Source: Allonocardiopsis opalescens
GTDB taxonomy: Bacteria > Actinomycetota > Actinomycetes > Streptosporangiales > Streptosporangiaceae
NCBI RefSeq assembly: GCF_003002095.1
Contig: NZ_PVZC01000001.1
Coordinates: 868,001 to 932,000 of the forward strand
Reading direction: 5' to 3'
DNA length: 64,000 nucleotides
Part shown: one piece after another, positions 1-8,689 of the stretch
Numbering within the stretch: the stretch's first letter is position 1
Layout: each line of letters opens with the position of its first letter
Made by a program: the position numbers and the translations under genes
The notes under the pieces: model-generated
Database searches by the model: none
Seen by the model: only the letters and a program-made list of their open reading frames with translations
What the model was told of the DNA's origin: nothing

Positions 1-696
1 GGGGGTGCCCAGCCGGGAGTCGACGGCGTAGTAGGAGGTGATCTGGTAGCCCCAGGAGCCGCCGAAGGGGTGCTGCGCCACCGGCATGAACTCGACATGG
101 GTGAAGCCGAGGTCGGTGACGTAGTCGACCAGCTGGTCGGCCAGCTCGCGGAAGCCCAGGCCCGGCCGCCACGACGCCAGGTGCACCTCGTAGACGCTCA
201 TCGGCTCGCGCACCCAGTCGCGCTTGGCGCGGGTCTCCAGCCAGTCGCCGTCGGTCCAGACGTGGCGCGAGGTGTACACCCGGGAGGCGGTCCTGGGCGG
301 CTCCTCGGCCGCGAAGGCGAGGGGGTCGGCCTTGTCCTTCCACTCGCCGTCGGCGCCGTGCACCCGGTACTTGTACAGCGATCCGTCGCCGATGCCGGGC
401 ACGAACAGCTCCCAGACGCCACCGCCGCGGTGGCTCATGGCGTGGCGGTCGCCGTTCCAGTAGTTGAAGTCGCCGATGACCTGAACCGCGCGGGCGTTGG
501 GCGCCCACACCGCGAAGGAGGTGCCGACGGGCGCGCCCGCGGAGTCGGTGCGCACGTGCGCGCCCAGGACGCGCCACAGCTGCTCGTGGCGGCCCTCGCC
601 GAGCAGGTGGAGGTCGAGGTCGCCCAGCAGCGAGGGGGGCGGCCCAGGCTCGCCCCCCGGCTCGCCGGGCCATCCGTCCGCGACGATCCGGCCCAT
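1..696 (-). CDS. glgB: 1,4-alpha-glucan branching enzyme, N-terminal part (cut by window edge)
   Basis: Only the first 232 residues lie in the window; the reading frame is open to base 1. The protein introduces alpha-1,6 branches into alpha-glucan. Visible are the family's N-terminal modules: a CBM48-type beta-sandwich ([19 protein letters not shown] around residues 50-70, then SLYKYRV) and the start of the GH13 domain with [16 protein letters not shown] near the left edge. The ATG at 696-694 follows a GGAGGA ribosome site, which decides the start. In Streptomyces-type genomes glgB usually follows the trehalose synthase/maltokinase genes; here it is separated from mak by about 8 kb. The catalytic domain lies outside the window. 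Confidence 0.95.
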   Translation of the reverse strand, partial: MGRIVADGWPGEPGGEPGPPPSLLGDLDLHLLGEGRHEQLWRVLGAHVRTDSAGAPVGTSFAVWAPNARAVQVIGDFNYWNGDRHAMSHRGGGVWELFVPGIGDGSLYKYRVHGADGEWKDKADPLAFAAEEPPRTASRVYTSRHVWTDGDWLETRAKRDWVREPMSVYEVHLASWRPGLGFRELADQLVDYVTDLGFTHVEFMPVAQHPFGGSWGYQITSYYAVDSRLGTP

Positions 697-1112
697 CGTG
701 TCCTCCGCATCTCGAAGCACCTGTACGTCTCCGCCTTCCCACCGGGGCGCCCGCCCGTGACGAACAACCTACGGGAGAGCGGGGCGCCTGGAGGGGCGGA
801 CCACGCGGGACGTCCGCAGTGCGTTCGGTCCGCGGCGCCCGGGGGTCGCGGGCGCCGCCGACAGGCGGTGGGGGAGGGAGACCCTCTCGGCTACGCCCTG
901 CCCGATCGGGCGCGGAACATGTCCGGCCGCGGCGGTACGAGTGGTGCGGAGCGGGCCGGGAAAATGCGGATACGGTGATGTCTGGTCCGGCTGATCACAT
1001 CAGTGCTTTCCGGTGCCCTTCGTCCGGGTCGGCGGCCGGCCGCCACCGGGACGGACGGCGCGCCGCCGACCCCGAGGGGCCGGACGACCAGCGAGACGAA
1101 AGGCACGCGTGG
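697..1112. other. Intergenic region between divergent glgB and phosphatase genes
   Basis: This 416-bp gap must hold promoters for both divergent genes, but no textbook -35/-10 pair stands out. A 9-bp hairpin (GCGGCGCCC at 832-840, complement at 850-858) and a 6-bp inverted repeat TGATGT/ACATCA (976-981 and 997-1002) are visible. The long plus-strand open frame starting at 819 has no ribosome site and is better explained as the non-coding upstream part of the phosphatase frame. Confidence 0.5.
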
Positions 1113-1877
1113 ATGACCGTCACGGAAGAACTCGACAGCCGACGCCACCTACCGCTGGCCGGTACCTACAACGTGCGCGACGTCGGCGGCTACCCTGTCC
1201 TCGGCGGCGGCCGGACCAGGTGGCGGACGCTGCTGCGCTCCGACGCGCTGCACCGGCTGGACGGCGCGGGCCGGGCCGCCCTCGCCGACATCGGCGTGCG
1301 CACCGTGCTGGACCTGCGTGAGGCGGTGGAGCGCGACCACGCCCCCGACGCCCTCGACGGCCTCGGCGCGCGCGAGCTGCACGTGCCGATCTTCAACGAC
1401 CCCCCGGGGCGGCCGGCCGCCTTCACCCCCGAACTGGCCCACCTGTACCGGCTGCTCGTCGACGACTGCGCGCCGCGCCTGGCCGCCGCCGTGGCCGCCC
1501 TGGCCGACGCCGACGCCTTCCCCGCCGTCGTGCACTGCACGGCGGGCAAGGACCGCACCGGCCTGGTGGTCGCCTTCGCCCTGTCCGTCGCCGGGGTGCC
1601 CGACGACATCGTGGCCGCCGACTACCAGCTCACCGAGCAGTTCCTCGGCGAGCCCTTCTTCGCCGAGTCCCGCTCCCGGCTGCTGCGCTACGGGGTGGGC
1701 GAGGACGAGATGGAGACCCTGCGCTCCATCCACCTCGACGCCCCCGCCCAGCTGCTGCTGGAGGTGCTGACCCGGATGCGCGCCGAGCACGGCGACGTGG
1801 CCGGGTACCTGCGCGGCAACGGCGTCACCGACGCGCAGATCGAGGTGCTGCGCACCGCCCTGGTCGAGCCCGCCTGA
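1113..1877 (+). CDS. Tyrosine-protein phosphatase (PTP-like, cysteine-based)
   Basis: 254 residues. The P-loop HCTAGKDRTG at residues 141-150 fits the HCX5R signature, with Cys142 as nucleophile and Arg148 binding phosphate. The N-terminal segment TYNVRDVGGYP is typical of the Y_phosphatase3 family of bacterial tyrosine/lipid phosphatases. The frame is open further upstream, but the ATG at 1113 is preceded by AAAGG and begins where family similarity begins. It is cytoplasmic, with no signal peptide. It converges with the peptidase genes downstream through a hairpin terminator. The substrate cannot be told from sequence; phosphotyrosine protein or phosphoinositide are the family options. Confidence 0.9.
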   Translation: MTVTEELDSRRHLPLAGTYNVRDVGGYPVLGGGRTRWRTLLRSDALHRLDGAGRAALADIGVRTVLDLREAVERDHAPDALDGLGARELHVPIFNDPPGRPAAFTPELAHLYRLLVDDCAPRLAAAVAALADADAFPAVVHCTAGKDRTGLVVAFALSVAGVPDDIVAADYQLTEQFLGEPFFAESRSRLLRYGVGEDEMETLRSIHLDAPAQLLLEVLTRMRAEHGDVAGYLRGNGVTDAQIEVLRTALVEPA

Positions 1878-1883
1878 GCGCAC

Positions 1884-1924
1884 GCGGCGGCGGGCCGGGG
1901 CTTCGCGCCCCGGTCCGCCGCCGC
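1884..1924. terminator. Bidirectional hairpin terminator
   Basis: GCGGCGGCGG-G-CCGGGGC pairs with its complement across a 5-nt TTCGC loop, a 17-bp GC stem with one G-T pair and no T-tract. It sits exactly between two convergent genes (phosphatase stop 1877, peptidase stop 1932), so it can serve both. Confidence 0.75.
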
Positions 1925-1931
1925 GCCGGCG

Positions 1932-4900
1932 TCAGCGCACCGTGTAGGCGTCGGTGACGGTCTGCTCGACGGTGTTGCCCTCGCCGTCGGCCGCGGCGGC
2001 GCGCAGCGACACCGCGCCGCTCCTGGGGTTGCGCACCTGCGCCGCCCAGTGCCCGCCGTAGCGGCGCACCCGCAGGTCCTGCCAGGTCTCGCCGCCGTCG
2101 GTGGACGCCTGGAGGCTCAGCTCGGCCGGCACGTAGGACCCGGCCGGGCTGTGCGGATGGACGTGCACCCGGGTCATACCGCCCGCCCTGGCCCGGTTGC
2201 GCTCGTCCAGGCCCTCGGGCGCGAGGGTCAGGCCGATCGTGGGCAGCTCGGCCTGGCCTCCGGGCACGCTCGCCGAGCGGAAGCCCCACTCCACCTGGAC
2301 CTGCGGCGAGACCTCGCCGGGCCCGGCCGTCTCGCGGGCCGCCTCCACCGCGACGGTGTAGGCGGCCTCCTCGGGCGGCACCTGGAGTTCCTGCACGTCG
2401 ACCGGGCCCGACACCAGGGTCTCGCCGTCGCGGGTGACGGTCATCTCGCCGTCGGCCAGGACCGGGAAGGCGAGTGCGCCGTCAGCGGGGACGAACAGGT
2501 TCGGAGCCGGATCGAGCACGAGCGTGTCGTCCACGCGCAGGCCCACCCAGACCCGGCTGGACGGGCCGAGGGCGGCGGTGTTCAGCTCCAGCGGCGCCGC
2601 CTGCCCGGCCTCGGGCAGGTCGATCGGCTCGCCGAAGGCTTCGTAGGCGAACCAGTCCGACTCCGGCAGGTACCCGTAGCCGTAGAGCGGGCTCCAGACT
2701 CCCGGAGTGAGGCCCACCTCCACCGTCGCGGGCGCGGCCGTCAGATAGCCGGCGCTGCCTCCCAGCCCCGCCGCCGAGGCGAAGCCGAGCAGGCCCTCCT
2801 GATCCGCGGCGCCGTGGCTGCGCAAGGTGGCGTCGGTCCGCGCCAGGCTCGCGCTCCGCAGGTCGAGCGCGGGCGACTCGGGCAGGCCGCCGGAGTACGC
2901 GGCGACCGCCGAGGAGAGCCGGGTGATCGGCTCACCGGGTCCGGCGTCGGTGAGGTCCGCGCCGAGTACGGCCTCAAGGCCGGCCACCTCCGCCGGGGCC
3001 ACGGCGGGCTCGACTCCGCCCCAGCCCATGCCGACGACGCCGTCCACGACGAACTCGGCCCGGCCGCTGCCGACGCTCAGGCCGTCGCCGGGGTCGCGCA
3101 GCAGCTCCACCGGCTCGGCCGTCGCGGCGTCCAGTTCGACGGTCAGCGGCTCGTCGCCGACGGTCAGCTCCCGGGCGAGGTAGGCGAGGCGCGTCAGGCC
3201 GCTGTCGCCGACGCCCTGGTCGAAGTAGGCGAGGATCGTGTAGTCGCCCTGTTCGAGCCGGCGGGTGGCCGGTCCGGCCTCCGTCTCGTAGACGTCGACG
3301 ACCCGCGGGTCCTCGCCCCCGCGGATCGCCAGCAGGGTGACCGGCGCCGGCTCGCCGTCGGCCCCGAGCGCCTCGAAGGTCACGTCGGCGCTCGGGGGCT
3401 CGGCGTAGACCGCCAGCGGGGTGGCGACCGTACCGCCCGCGTGGGTGGCGGTCAGCCGGGCGTCGAGGGGCCCGGGTTCGATGCCCGCGGGCACGGTGAC
3501 CGCGACGGTGGTGCTCGCCGTGCCGCCGGCCGGCACGGTCAGGGCGGTGTCGGCGACGGTGAACAGCTCGGCGCCGGCGCCGGTGACGGCCAGCTCCAGG
3601 GTCAGCTCGGTGTCGCCGCGGTTGGTGTAGGTCAGGGTGTGCTCGTCGCTCTCGGGCTCGTCGTGCGGCCACAGCGCGGCCGACGACAGCGCGGCGGCGT
3701 CCGGCACCACCTGGGCGGCGATCGCGTCCGGGACGCTCACCCGGCCCGCGCCCTGCTCGTAGGCGGTCAGGCCCTCGGTCGGCACGGCCGTGGCGGCCAG
3801 GGTGTTCTTCAGGGCGCCGCCGTCCCAGTCGGGGTGCCGCTGGGCGAGCAGGGCCGCGGCGCCGGCGACGTGCGGGGCGGCCATGGAGGTGCCCGAGCCA
3901 GCCATGTGGCCGTCGGTGTTCGCCTCCGCGGCGACGATGTCCACGCCGGGGGCGGTGATCTCGGGCTTGATCGCGTAGTCGCCGGTGCGCGGGCCGCGGC
4001 TGGAGAAGTCGGCCAGCCGGTCGTCCCGGTCGACCGCGCCCACGGTCAGCGCCGCGTCGGCGGTGCCGGGGCTGCCCACGGTCTGGGCGCCGTCGCCGCT
4101 GTTGCCGGCCGCGATCACGAACAGGGCGCCGGTCTGCTCGCTCAGCTCGTCGACGGCCAGCTCCAGCGGGTCGACCCCGGCGCCGTCGGTGCCGCCGAGG
4201 CTCATGTTGACGATGTCGGCCTCGGCCGCCGCCCACTCCATCCCGGCGATGATGCCCGACTCCGAGCCGAAGCCGCTGTCGTCGAGCACCTTGCCGGAGA
4301 CGATCGTGGCGCCCGGCGCGACGCCGGTGTAGCCGCCCTCGCCGGTGCCGGCGATGGTGGAGGCGACGTGGGTGCCGTGCCCGTTGAGGTCGTCGGCCGA
4401 CTCCGCGTCGGTGAAGTTCTCCTCGGCCGCCACCTGCCCGGCCAGCTCGGGGTGCTCGGCGTCCACCCCGGTGTCCAGCACCGCCACGGTGACGCCCTCG
4501 CCGGTGTACCCGGCCTCCCAGGCTTCCGGCGCGCCGATCTGCGGGACGCTGTGCTCCAGGTACGCCTGCCTGACGCCGTCCAGCCAGATCCGCTCGGCGC
4601 CCGCGGCGAGCAGCCCGGCCTGGGCGCCCTCGCCGGTGCCGTCGCTCGCCCCGGCCAGGTCGGCCCAGAAGGCGGCGGCCTCGCCCTTGTCCACCGAGGC
4701 GGTGGTCAGCCCGGCGTCGGGCAGCACCTCCACCGCCGAGAGCCCGGCCAGCCCGGGGGCCTCGGCGGGGGATTCGTTGCGCAGGATCAGCGGCACGTCG
4801 CCGCGGCCGGCGTCGTGGTAGCCCCACTCCACCAGCTGGGTGACGTCGAAGAGCCGCTCGTCCACCCGGCCCGAGGCCACGGCCTCGACGGCGTCGGAGG

Positions 4901-5198
4901 GCAGCACCACGATGTGGCCGTCGGGCCGCCGCCGGGTCTGGAAGCCGACCCGCTCGCGCCCCTCGGCCGGCCGCACCCGCACGGACGGGGCGCCGTCGCC
5001 GGCGGCCGGGCCGATGAGCACGCGGTCGCCGGTCACCAGGGTGACCTGGCTCGCCCCCCGCTCGGCCGCCGCGGCGGCGGGAGCCGGCTCGGCCCCCGCC
5101 GGGACGGCGGCCAGCGCCGCCGCCAGGACGGCCGCGGCGGTGGCCGCCCCGGCCCGCCGGGCGGCGGCCCGGCCCCGTCGTCTCCATGAATGCGTCAA
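1932..5198 (-). CDS. Secreted S8 (subtilisin-like) serine peptidase, downstream copy
   Basis: 1088 residues. An Arg-rich n-region and an Ala/Leu core (residues 1-37) form a Sec-type signal peptide, followed by a propeptide (about 48-225) and the S8 domain with Asp242 (AVLDTGVD), His274 (GHGTHVAS), oxyanion Asn366 (AAGN) and Ser438 (GTSMAAPHVAG). A C-terminal region of about 600 residues looks like beta-sandwich repeats, ending in a QTVTDAYTVR tail. The TTG at 5198 is chosen because GGAG lies 8 nt upstream; the same frame runs on to 8552 only by chance. It is a tandem paralog of the next gene, 56 bp downstream of it and probably cotranscribed. Confidence 0.9.
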   Translation of the reverse strand: MTHSWRRRGRAAARRAGAATAAAVLAAALAAVPAGAEPAPAAAAAERGASQVTLVTGDRVLIGPAAGDGAPSVRVRPAEGRERVGFQTRRRPDGHIVVLPSDAVEAVASGRVDERLFDVTQLVEWGYHDAGRGDVPLILRNESPAEAPGLAGLSAVEVLPDAGLTTASVDKGEAAAFWADLAGASDGTGEGAQAGLLAAGAERIWLDGVRQAYLEHSVPQIGAPEAWEAGYTGEGVTVAVLDTGVDAEHPELAGQVAAEENFTDAESADDLNGHGTHVASTIAGTGEGGYTGVAPGATIVSGKVLDDSGFGSESGIIAGMEWAAAEADIVNMSLGGTDGAGVDPLELAVDELSEQTGALFVIAAGNSGDGAQTVGSPGTADAALTVGAVDRDDRLADFSSRGPRTGDYAIKPEITAPGVDIVAAEANTDGHMAGSGTSMAAPHVAGAAALLAQRHPDWDGGALKNTLAATAVPTEGLTAYEQGAGRVSVPDAIAAQVVPDAAALSSAALWPHDEPESDEHTLTYTNRGDTELTLELAVTGAGAELFTVADTALTVPAGGTASTTVAVTVPAGIEPGPLDARLTATHAGGTVATPLAVYAEPPSADVTFEALGADGEPAPVTLLAIRGGEDPRVVDVYETEAGPATRRLEQGDYTILAYFDQGVGDSGLTRLAYLARELTVGDEPLTVELDAATAEPVELLRDPGDGLSVGSGRAEFVVDGVVGMGWGGVEPAVAPAEVAGLEAVLGADLTDAGPGEPITRLSSAVAAYSGGLPESPALDLRSASLARTDATLRSHGAADQEGLLGFASAAGLGGSAGYLTAAPATVEVGLTPGVWSPLYGYGYLPESDWFAYEAFGEPIDLPEAGQAAPLELNTAALGPSSRVWVGLRVDDTLVLDPAPNLFVPADGALAFPVLADGEMTVTRDGETLVSGPVDVQELQVPPEEAAYTVAVEAARETAGPGEVSPQVQVEWGFRSASVPGGQAELPTIGLTLAPEGLDERNRARAGGMTRVHVHPHSPAGSYVPAELSLQASTDGGETWQDLRVRRYGGHWAAQVRNPRSGAVSLRAAAADGEGNTVEQTVTDAYTVR

Positions 5199-5254
5199 CA
5201 GGATCTCCGCTTCTGTCGGTTCATCGGATCCGGGCGGCCGCGGGGGCGGGGCGG

Positions 5255-8200
5255 TCAGCCCACGGTGTAGGCATCGGTGACGGTGGTGCGCACGATGGCG
5301 CCGGCGGTGTCGGAGGCGGTGGCGCGCAGCGAGACCGTGCCGGAGGCCGGATTGGCGATCTCGCCGGCCCAGTGGCCGCCGTACGGGCGCAGCTGCAGCC
5401 CGCTCCAGCTCGCCCCGCCGTCGGTGGAGACCTCCACCATCAGCGCCTCGGCCGCCACGGCTCCGGCGGCGTTCTCCAGGTGGACGTGGAGCAGGGTGGT
5501 GGGCGCGGTGGCGCGGTTGCGATCGTCCAGGCCGGTCGGCGCGAGCACCGCGTTGAGGTTGGGCAGCGGCTCGGGCTCGGGGCCGGCCACCCGCCCGGAG
5601 GTGAAGACCCACCCCACCTGGACGCGCGGCGAGATCTCGCCCGGCTCGGCCTGGAGGCGGGCCGCCTCGGCGGTGACGGTGTACTCGGCCGCCTCCGCCG
5701 GCACCTCGATCTCGTAGGCGCCGATCGGGCCGGTCGCCAGGACCTCGCCGCCGCGCGCCACCGTGACCAGGCCCTCGGTGAGCTCCGGCAGCCCGTAGAC
5801 GGCGTCGGGGCTGACGAACAGGCTCCGGTAGGGGTCGACGGTCATCACGTCGCCCAGCCGGGTGCCGGCCGGGCCGCTGGGCCCGAGCGCGGCGTGGTTC
5901 AGCTCCAGCGCGGCCGGGCCGGGCCCGGCGAACTCCACCGGCCGCCCGGTGGACTCGAACTGGTGGTGGCCCTCCTCGGGCAGGTACTGGTAGCCGTAGC
6001 CCGGCACCCAGGAGCCGGGGGAGACGCCGACCGCCACCGAGCCCGGCGCCGTGACGGGGTAGACGCCGGCGGTCAGGAAGAAGTCGACGTCGGGCGCCAT
6101 GAACAGGCCGGCGCTCTGCCCGGCGGCGCCGTGGCTGCGCACCAGGGTGTCGACCCGGGCCAGCGAGGCGCTGCGCAGGTCGAGCACGGGGCCGGCCGGG
6201 ATGCCGTCCATGCGGGTGCCGTAGACCGAGCGCAGCCAGGTGATCGGCTCCACGGTGTCGGGGTCGAGGTCGCTGCTCTCGTGGCCGTAGAAGGTGTCCA
6301 GGCCCTCCAGGCGGGTGGGGCTGAGCGAGGTGACGAAGCCGTTCCAGGTGCTCATGAACGACTCGCCGATGTTCAGCGAGATCTGGGTGCCGTAGGGCTC
6401 GGCGGGCGGCTCGTCGGTCAGGTACCGCACCGGCTGGGCGGCGGTGTGGTCCAGGGAGACAGAGACGGGCTGGTCGGTGACGGTCACGCCCTCGCCCGCC
6501 AGCGCGAGCGGGAAGCGCGGCTCCTGGCCGGGGTCGGTGACCAGGCTGCCGACGATCAGGTACTCCCCGGCCGGCACCCGCCGGGTGACCGGCCCCGGCT
6601 CGCTGGAGAAGACCTGCACGAAGTAGGGCTCCTCGCCCTCGGCGCCCTGGCGGACCGCGGTGGCGCTGACCGGCGCCGGGTTCCCCTCGGTGTCGGTCAT
6701 CTCGAAGGTGATGTCGGCGCTGCGCGGCTCGACGTAGCCGCCCAGCGCGGTGGCGACGGCGCCGCCGGCGTGGGTGGCGGTCAGCCGCGCGCCGTGGTGG
6801 CCGGGCTCGGTGCCGGCCGGCGCGGTGATGGTGACGGTGGTGCTCGCGGTGCCGCCGGCCGGGACGGTGAGGGTGGTGTCGGCGACGGTGAACAGGCCCT
6901 CGGCCCCGGAGCCGGTGACCGCCAGTTCGAGGGTCACGTCGGTCTCGCCGTGGTTGGCGTAGGACAGGGTGTGCTCGTCGGCCTCGCCGTCGCCGTGCGG
7001 CCAGCTCAGCGCACCCGACAGCGAGGGGGCGTCGGGTACGACGGCGGCGGCGAGCGCCCGCGCCGCGTCGATGCGGCCGGCGCCCTGCTCGTAGACGGTC
7101 TGCTCGCCGGCCGGCACGGCGGTGGCGGCCAGCGCGTTCCTGAGTTCGGCGCCGTCCCAGCCGGTGCGGCGCTGCGCCAGCAGCGCGGCGGCCCCGGCGA
7201 CGTGCGGGGCGGCCATGGAGGTGCCCGAGCCGGCCATGTGGCCGCCGGTGTTCGCCTCCGCGGCGACGATCTCCACACCCGGCGCGGTCACGTCGGGCTT
7301 GACGGCGTGGTCGCCGTCGCGCGGCCCGCGCCCCGAGAAGGGGGCGAGGCGGTCGCCGCGGTCGACGGCGCCGACGGCCAGCGCCGCGTCGGCGCTGGCG
7401 GGGGAGTCGACCGTGCCGGCGCCGGCCGCGCCGCCGTTGCCGGCCGCGACCACGAACAGGGCGCCGGTGGACTCGCTCAGCTCCGCCACGGCCAGTTCGA
7501 GGGGGTCGACGCCCTCGTCGTCGGTGCCGCCCAGGCTCATGTTCACCACGTCGGCATTGGCCGCCGCCCACTCCATGCCGGCGATGATCTCCGACTCGCT
7601 GCCGTAGCCGTCGTCGTCGAGCACCTTGCCGGAGATGAGCGAGGCGCCGGGGGCGACGCCGGGCGCCCCGGCGGCGGCGCCGGTGCCGGCGATGGTCGAG
7701 GCGACGTGGGTGCCGTGCCCGTTGAGGTCGTCGGCCGAGGCGGTGGCGGTGAAGTTCTCCTCGGCGGCGACCTGCCCGGCCAGGTCGGGGTGCTCGGCGT
7801 CCACTCCGGTGTCGAGCACGGCGACGGTGACGCCCTGGCCGGTGTAGCCGGCCTCCCAGGCGGCCGGGGCGCCGACCTGCGGCACGCTGTGCTCCAGCGC
7901 GGCCTGCGCGCGGCCGTCCAGCCAGATCCGCTCGGCGCCGGAGCCGAGCGCGGCCCGCTCCGGGCCGCCGCCCGAGGCGGAGGCGGTGACCTCGGCCCAG
8001 AAGGCGGCGGCGTCGTCCTTGTCGACGGAGGCGGCGGTCAGCCCGGTGCGCGGCAGGAGGGTCACCCCGCCGATCGAGCCGTAGGAGGGAGGGGTGTCGG
8101 CCGCGGTGTTGCCGAAGACCAGCGGTACGTCGTCGCGGCCGGCGTCGCCGTAGCCCCACTCGGCCAGCCGGGTGAGGTCGAACAGCCGCTCGTCGACCAG

Positions 8201-8506
8201 GCCCGCCGCGACCAGGCCGAGCGCGTCGGCCGGGATCGCGGTGACGCGGCCGTCGGGGCGGCGCTGCACCTGGTAGCCGATGTGCTCGCGGCCCTCGGCG
8301 CGCTGGATGCGCACATCGGCGCCGGCGCCGGGGCCGAGGGTGAGGGTGTCGCCGGTGATCAGGGTGATGCGGGTGGACTCGCCCGGTGGGCCCTCGCCGC
8401 CCGCCGGCGGCGAGGCGGCCGCGCCGGCCCCGGCCGAGGTGAGCACGGACAGGGCGAGTGTGAGCGCCGTGAGAGTCGCGGCCACCCGTCGCATGCCTGG
8501 GCGCAT
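5255..8506 (-). CDS. Secreted S8 (subtilisin-like) serine peptidase, upstream copy
   Basis: 1083 residues. Signal peptide at residues 1-31 (basic MRPGMRR, then a hydrophobic Ala/Leu run). The propeptide contains RITLITGDT and an RREGRE-like region also found in the paralog. The peptidase domain has Asp232, His264, Asn357 and Ser430, all in canonical motifs. The long C-terminal part repeats the layout of the downstream copy and ends in VTDAYTVG. The ATG at 8506 is used; a second ATG at 8494 (MRRVAAT) is possible. The two genes share residues along their whole length, so they arose by tandem duplication of the complete gene. Predicted extracellular protease; substrates unknown. Confidence 0.92.
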   Translation of the reverse strand: MRPGMRRVAATLTALTLALSVLTSAGAGAAASPPAGGEGPPGESTRITLITGDTLTLGPGAGADVRIQRAEGREHIGYQVQRRPDGRVTAIPADALGLVAAGLVDERLFDLTRLAEWGYGDAGRDDVPLVFGNTAADTPPSYGSIGGVTLLPRTGLTAASVDKDDAAAFWAEVTASASGGGPERAALGSGAERIWLDGRAQAALEHSVPQVGAPAAWEAGYTGQGVTVAVLDTGVDAEHPDLAGQVAAEENFTATASADDLNGHGTHVASTIAGTGAAAGAPGVAPGASLISGKVLDDDGYGSESEIIAGMEWAAANADVVNMSLGGTDDEGVDPLELAVAELSESTGALFVVAAGNGGAAGAGTVDSPASADAALAVGAVDRGDRLAPFSGRGPRDGDHAVKPDVTAPGVEIVAAEANTGGHMAGSGTSMAAPHVAGAAALLAQRRTGWDGAELRNALAATAVPAGEQTVYEQGAGRIDAARALAAAVVPDAPSLSGALSWPHGDGEADEHTLSYANHGETDVTLELAVTGSGAEGLFTVADTTLTVPAGGTASTTVTITAPAGTEPGHHGARLTATHAGGAVATALGGYVEPRSADITFEMTDTEGNPAPVSATAVRQGAEGEEPYFVQVFSSEPGPVTRRVPAGEYLIVGSLVTDPGQEPRFPLALAGEGVTVTDQPVSVSLDHTAAQPVRYLTDEPPAEPYGTQISLNIGESFMSTWNGFVTSLSPTRLEGLDTFYGHESSDLDPDTVEPITWLRSVYGTRMDGIPAGPVLDLRSASLARVDTLVRSHGAAGQSAGLFMAPDVDFFLTAGVYPVTAPGSVAVGVSPGSWVPGYGYQYLPEEGHHQFESTGRPVEFAGPGPAALELNHAALGPSGPAGTRLGDVMTVDPYRSLFVSPDAVYGLPELTEGLVTVARGGEVLATGPIGAYEIEVPAEAAEYTVTAEAARLQAEPGEISPRVQVGWVFTSGRVAGPEPEPLPNLNAVLAPTGLDDRNRATAPTTLLHVHLENAAGAVAAEALMVEVSTDGGASWSGLQLRPYGGHWAGEIANPASGTVSLRATASDTAGAIVRTTVTDAYTVG

Positions 8507-8689
8507 CGCTAACCCCGATCTTCAGTTGGCATCGCTGGGACGGAGCGGGCAAGCCCCTCTATTAACACCCGCACCATGGCGCAATGGAACTAATTGACCG
8601 CAATGGGTCACATCGGCGCCCGAGTTACGGTTTTTGGACATCCGGTACCACCCGGTCGGCGCGACCGGGATCAGCGGGAGCGGAGCGGC
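8507..8689 (-). promoter_or_regulatory. Intergenic region with mak terminator hairpin and peptidase promoter
   Basis: A perfect 8-bp stem, CCCGGTCG with complement and a 3-nt loop (8651-8669), follows the mak stop and probably ends the glgE-treS-mak transcript. Closer to the peptidase start, the minus strand has an AT-rich GTTAATAGAGG patch (about 8560) that could be a -10 region. That assignment is weak. Confidence 0.4.

Noticed and set aside
1932-8552. A single 2206-codon open frame on the minus strand
   Set aside because: Only the part from 5198 to 1932 is a peptidase. The upper part is an Arg/Pro-rich chance frame antisense or out of frame to the second peptidase gene.
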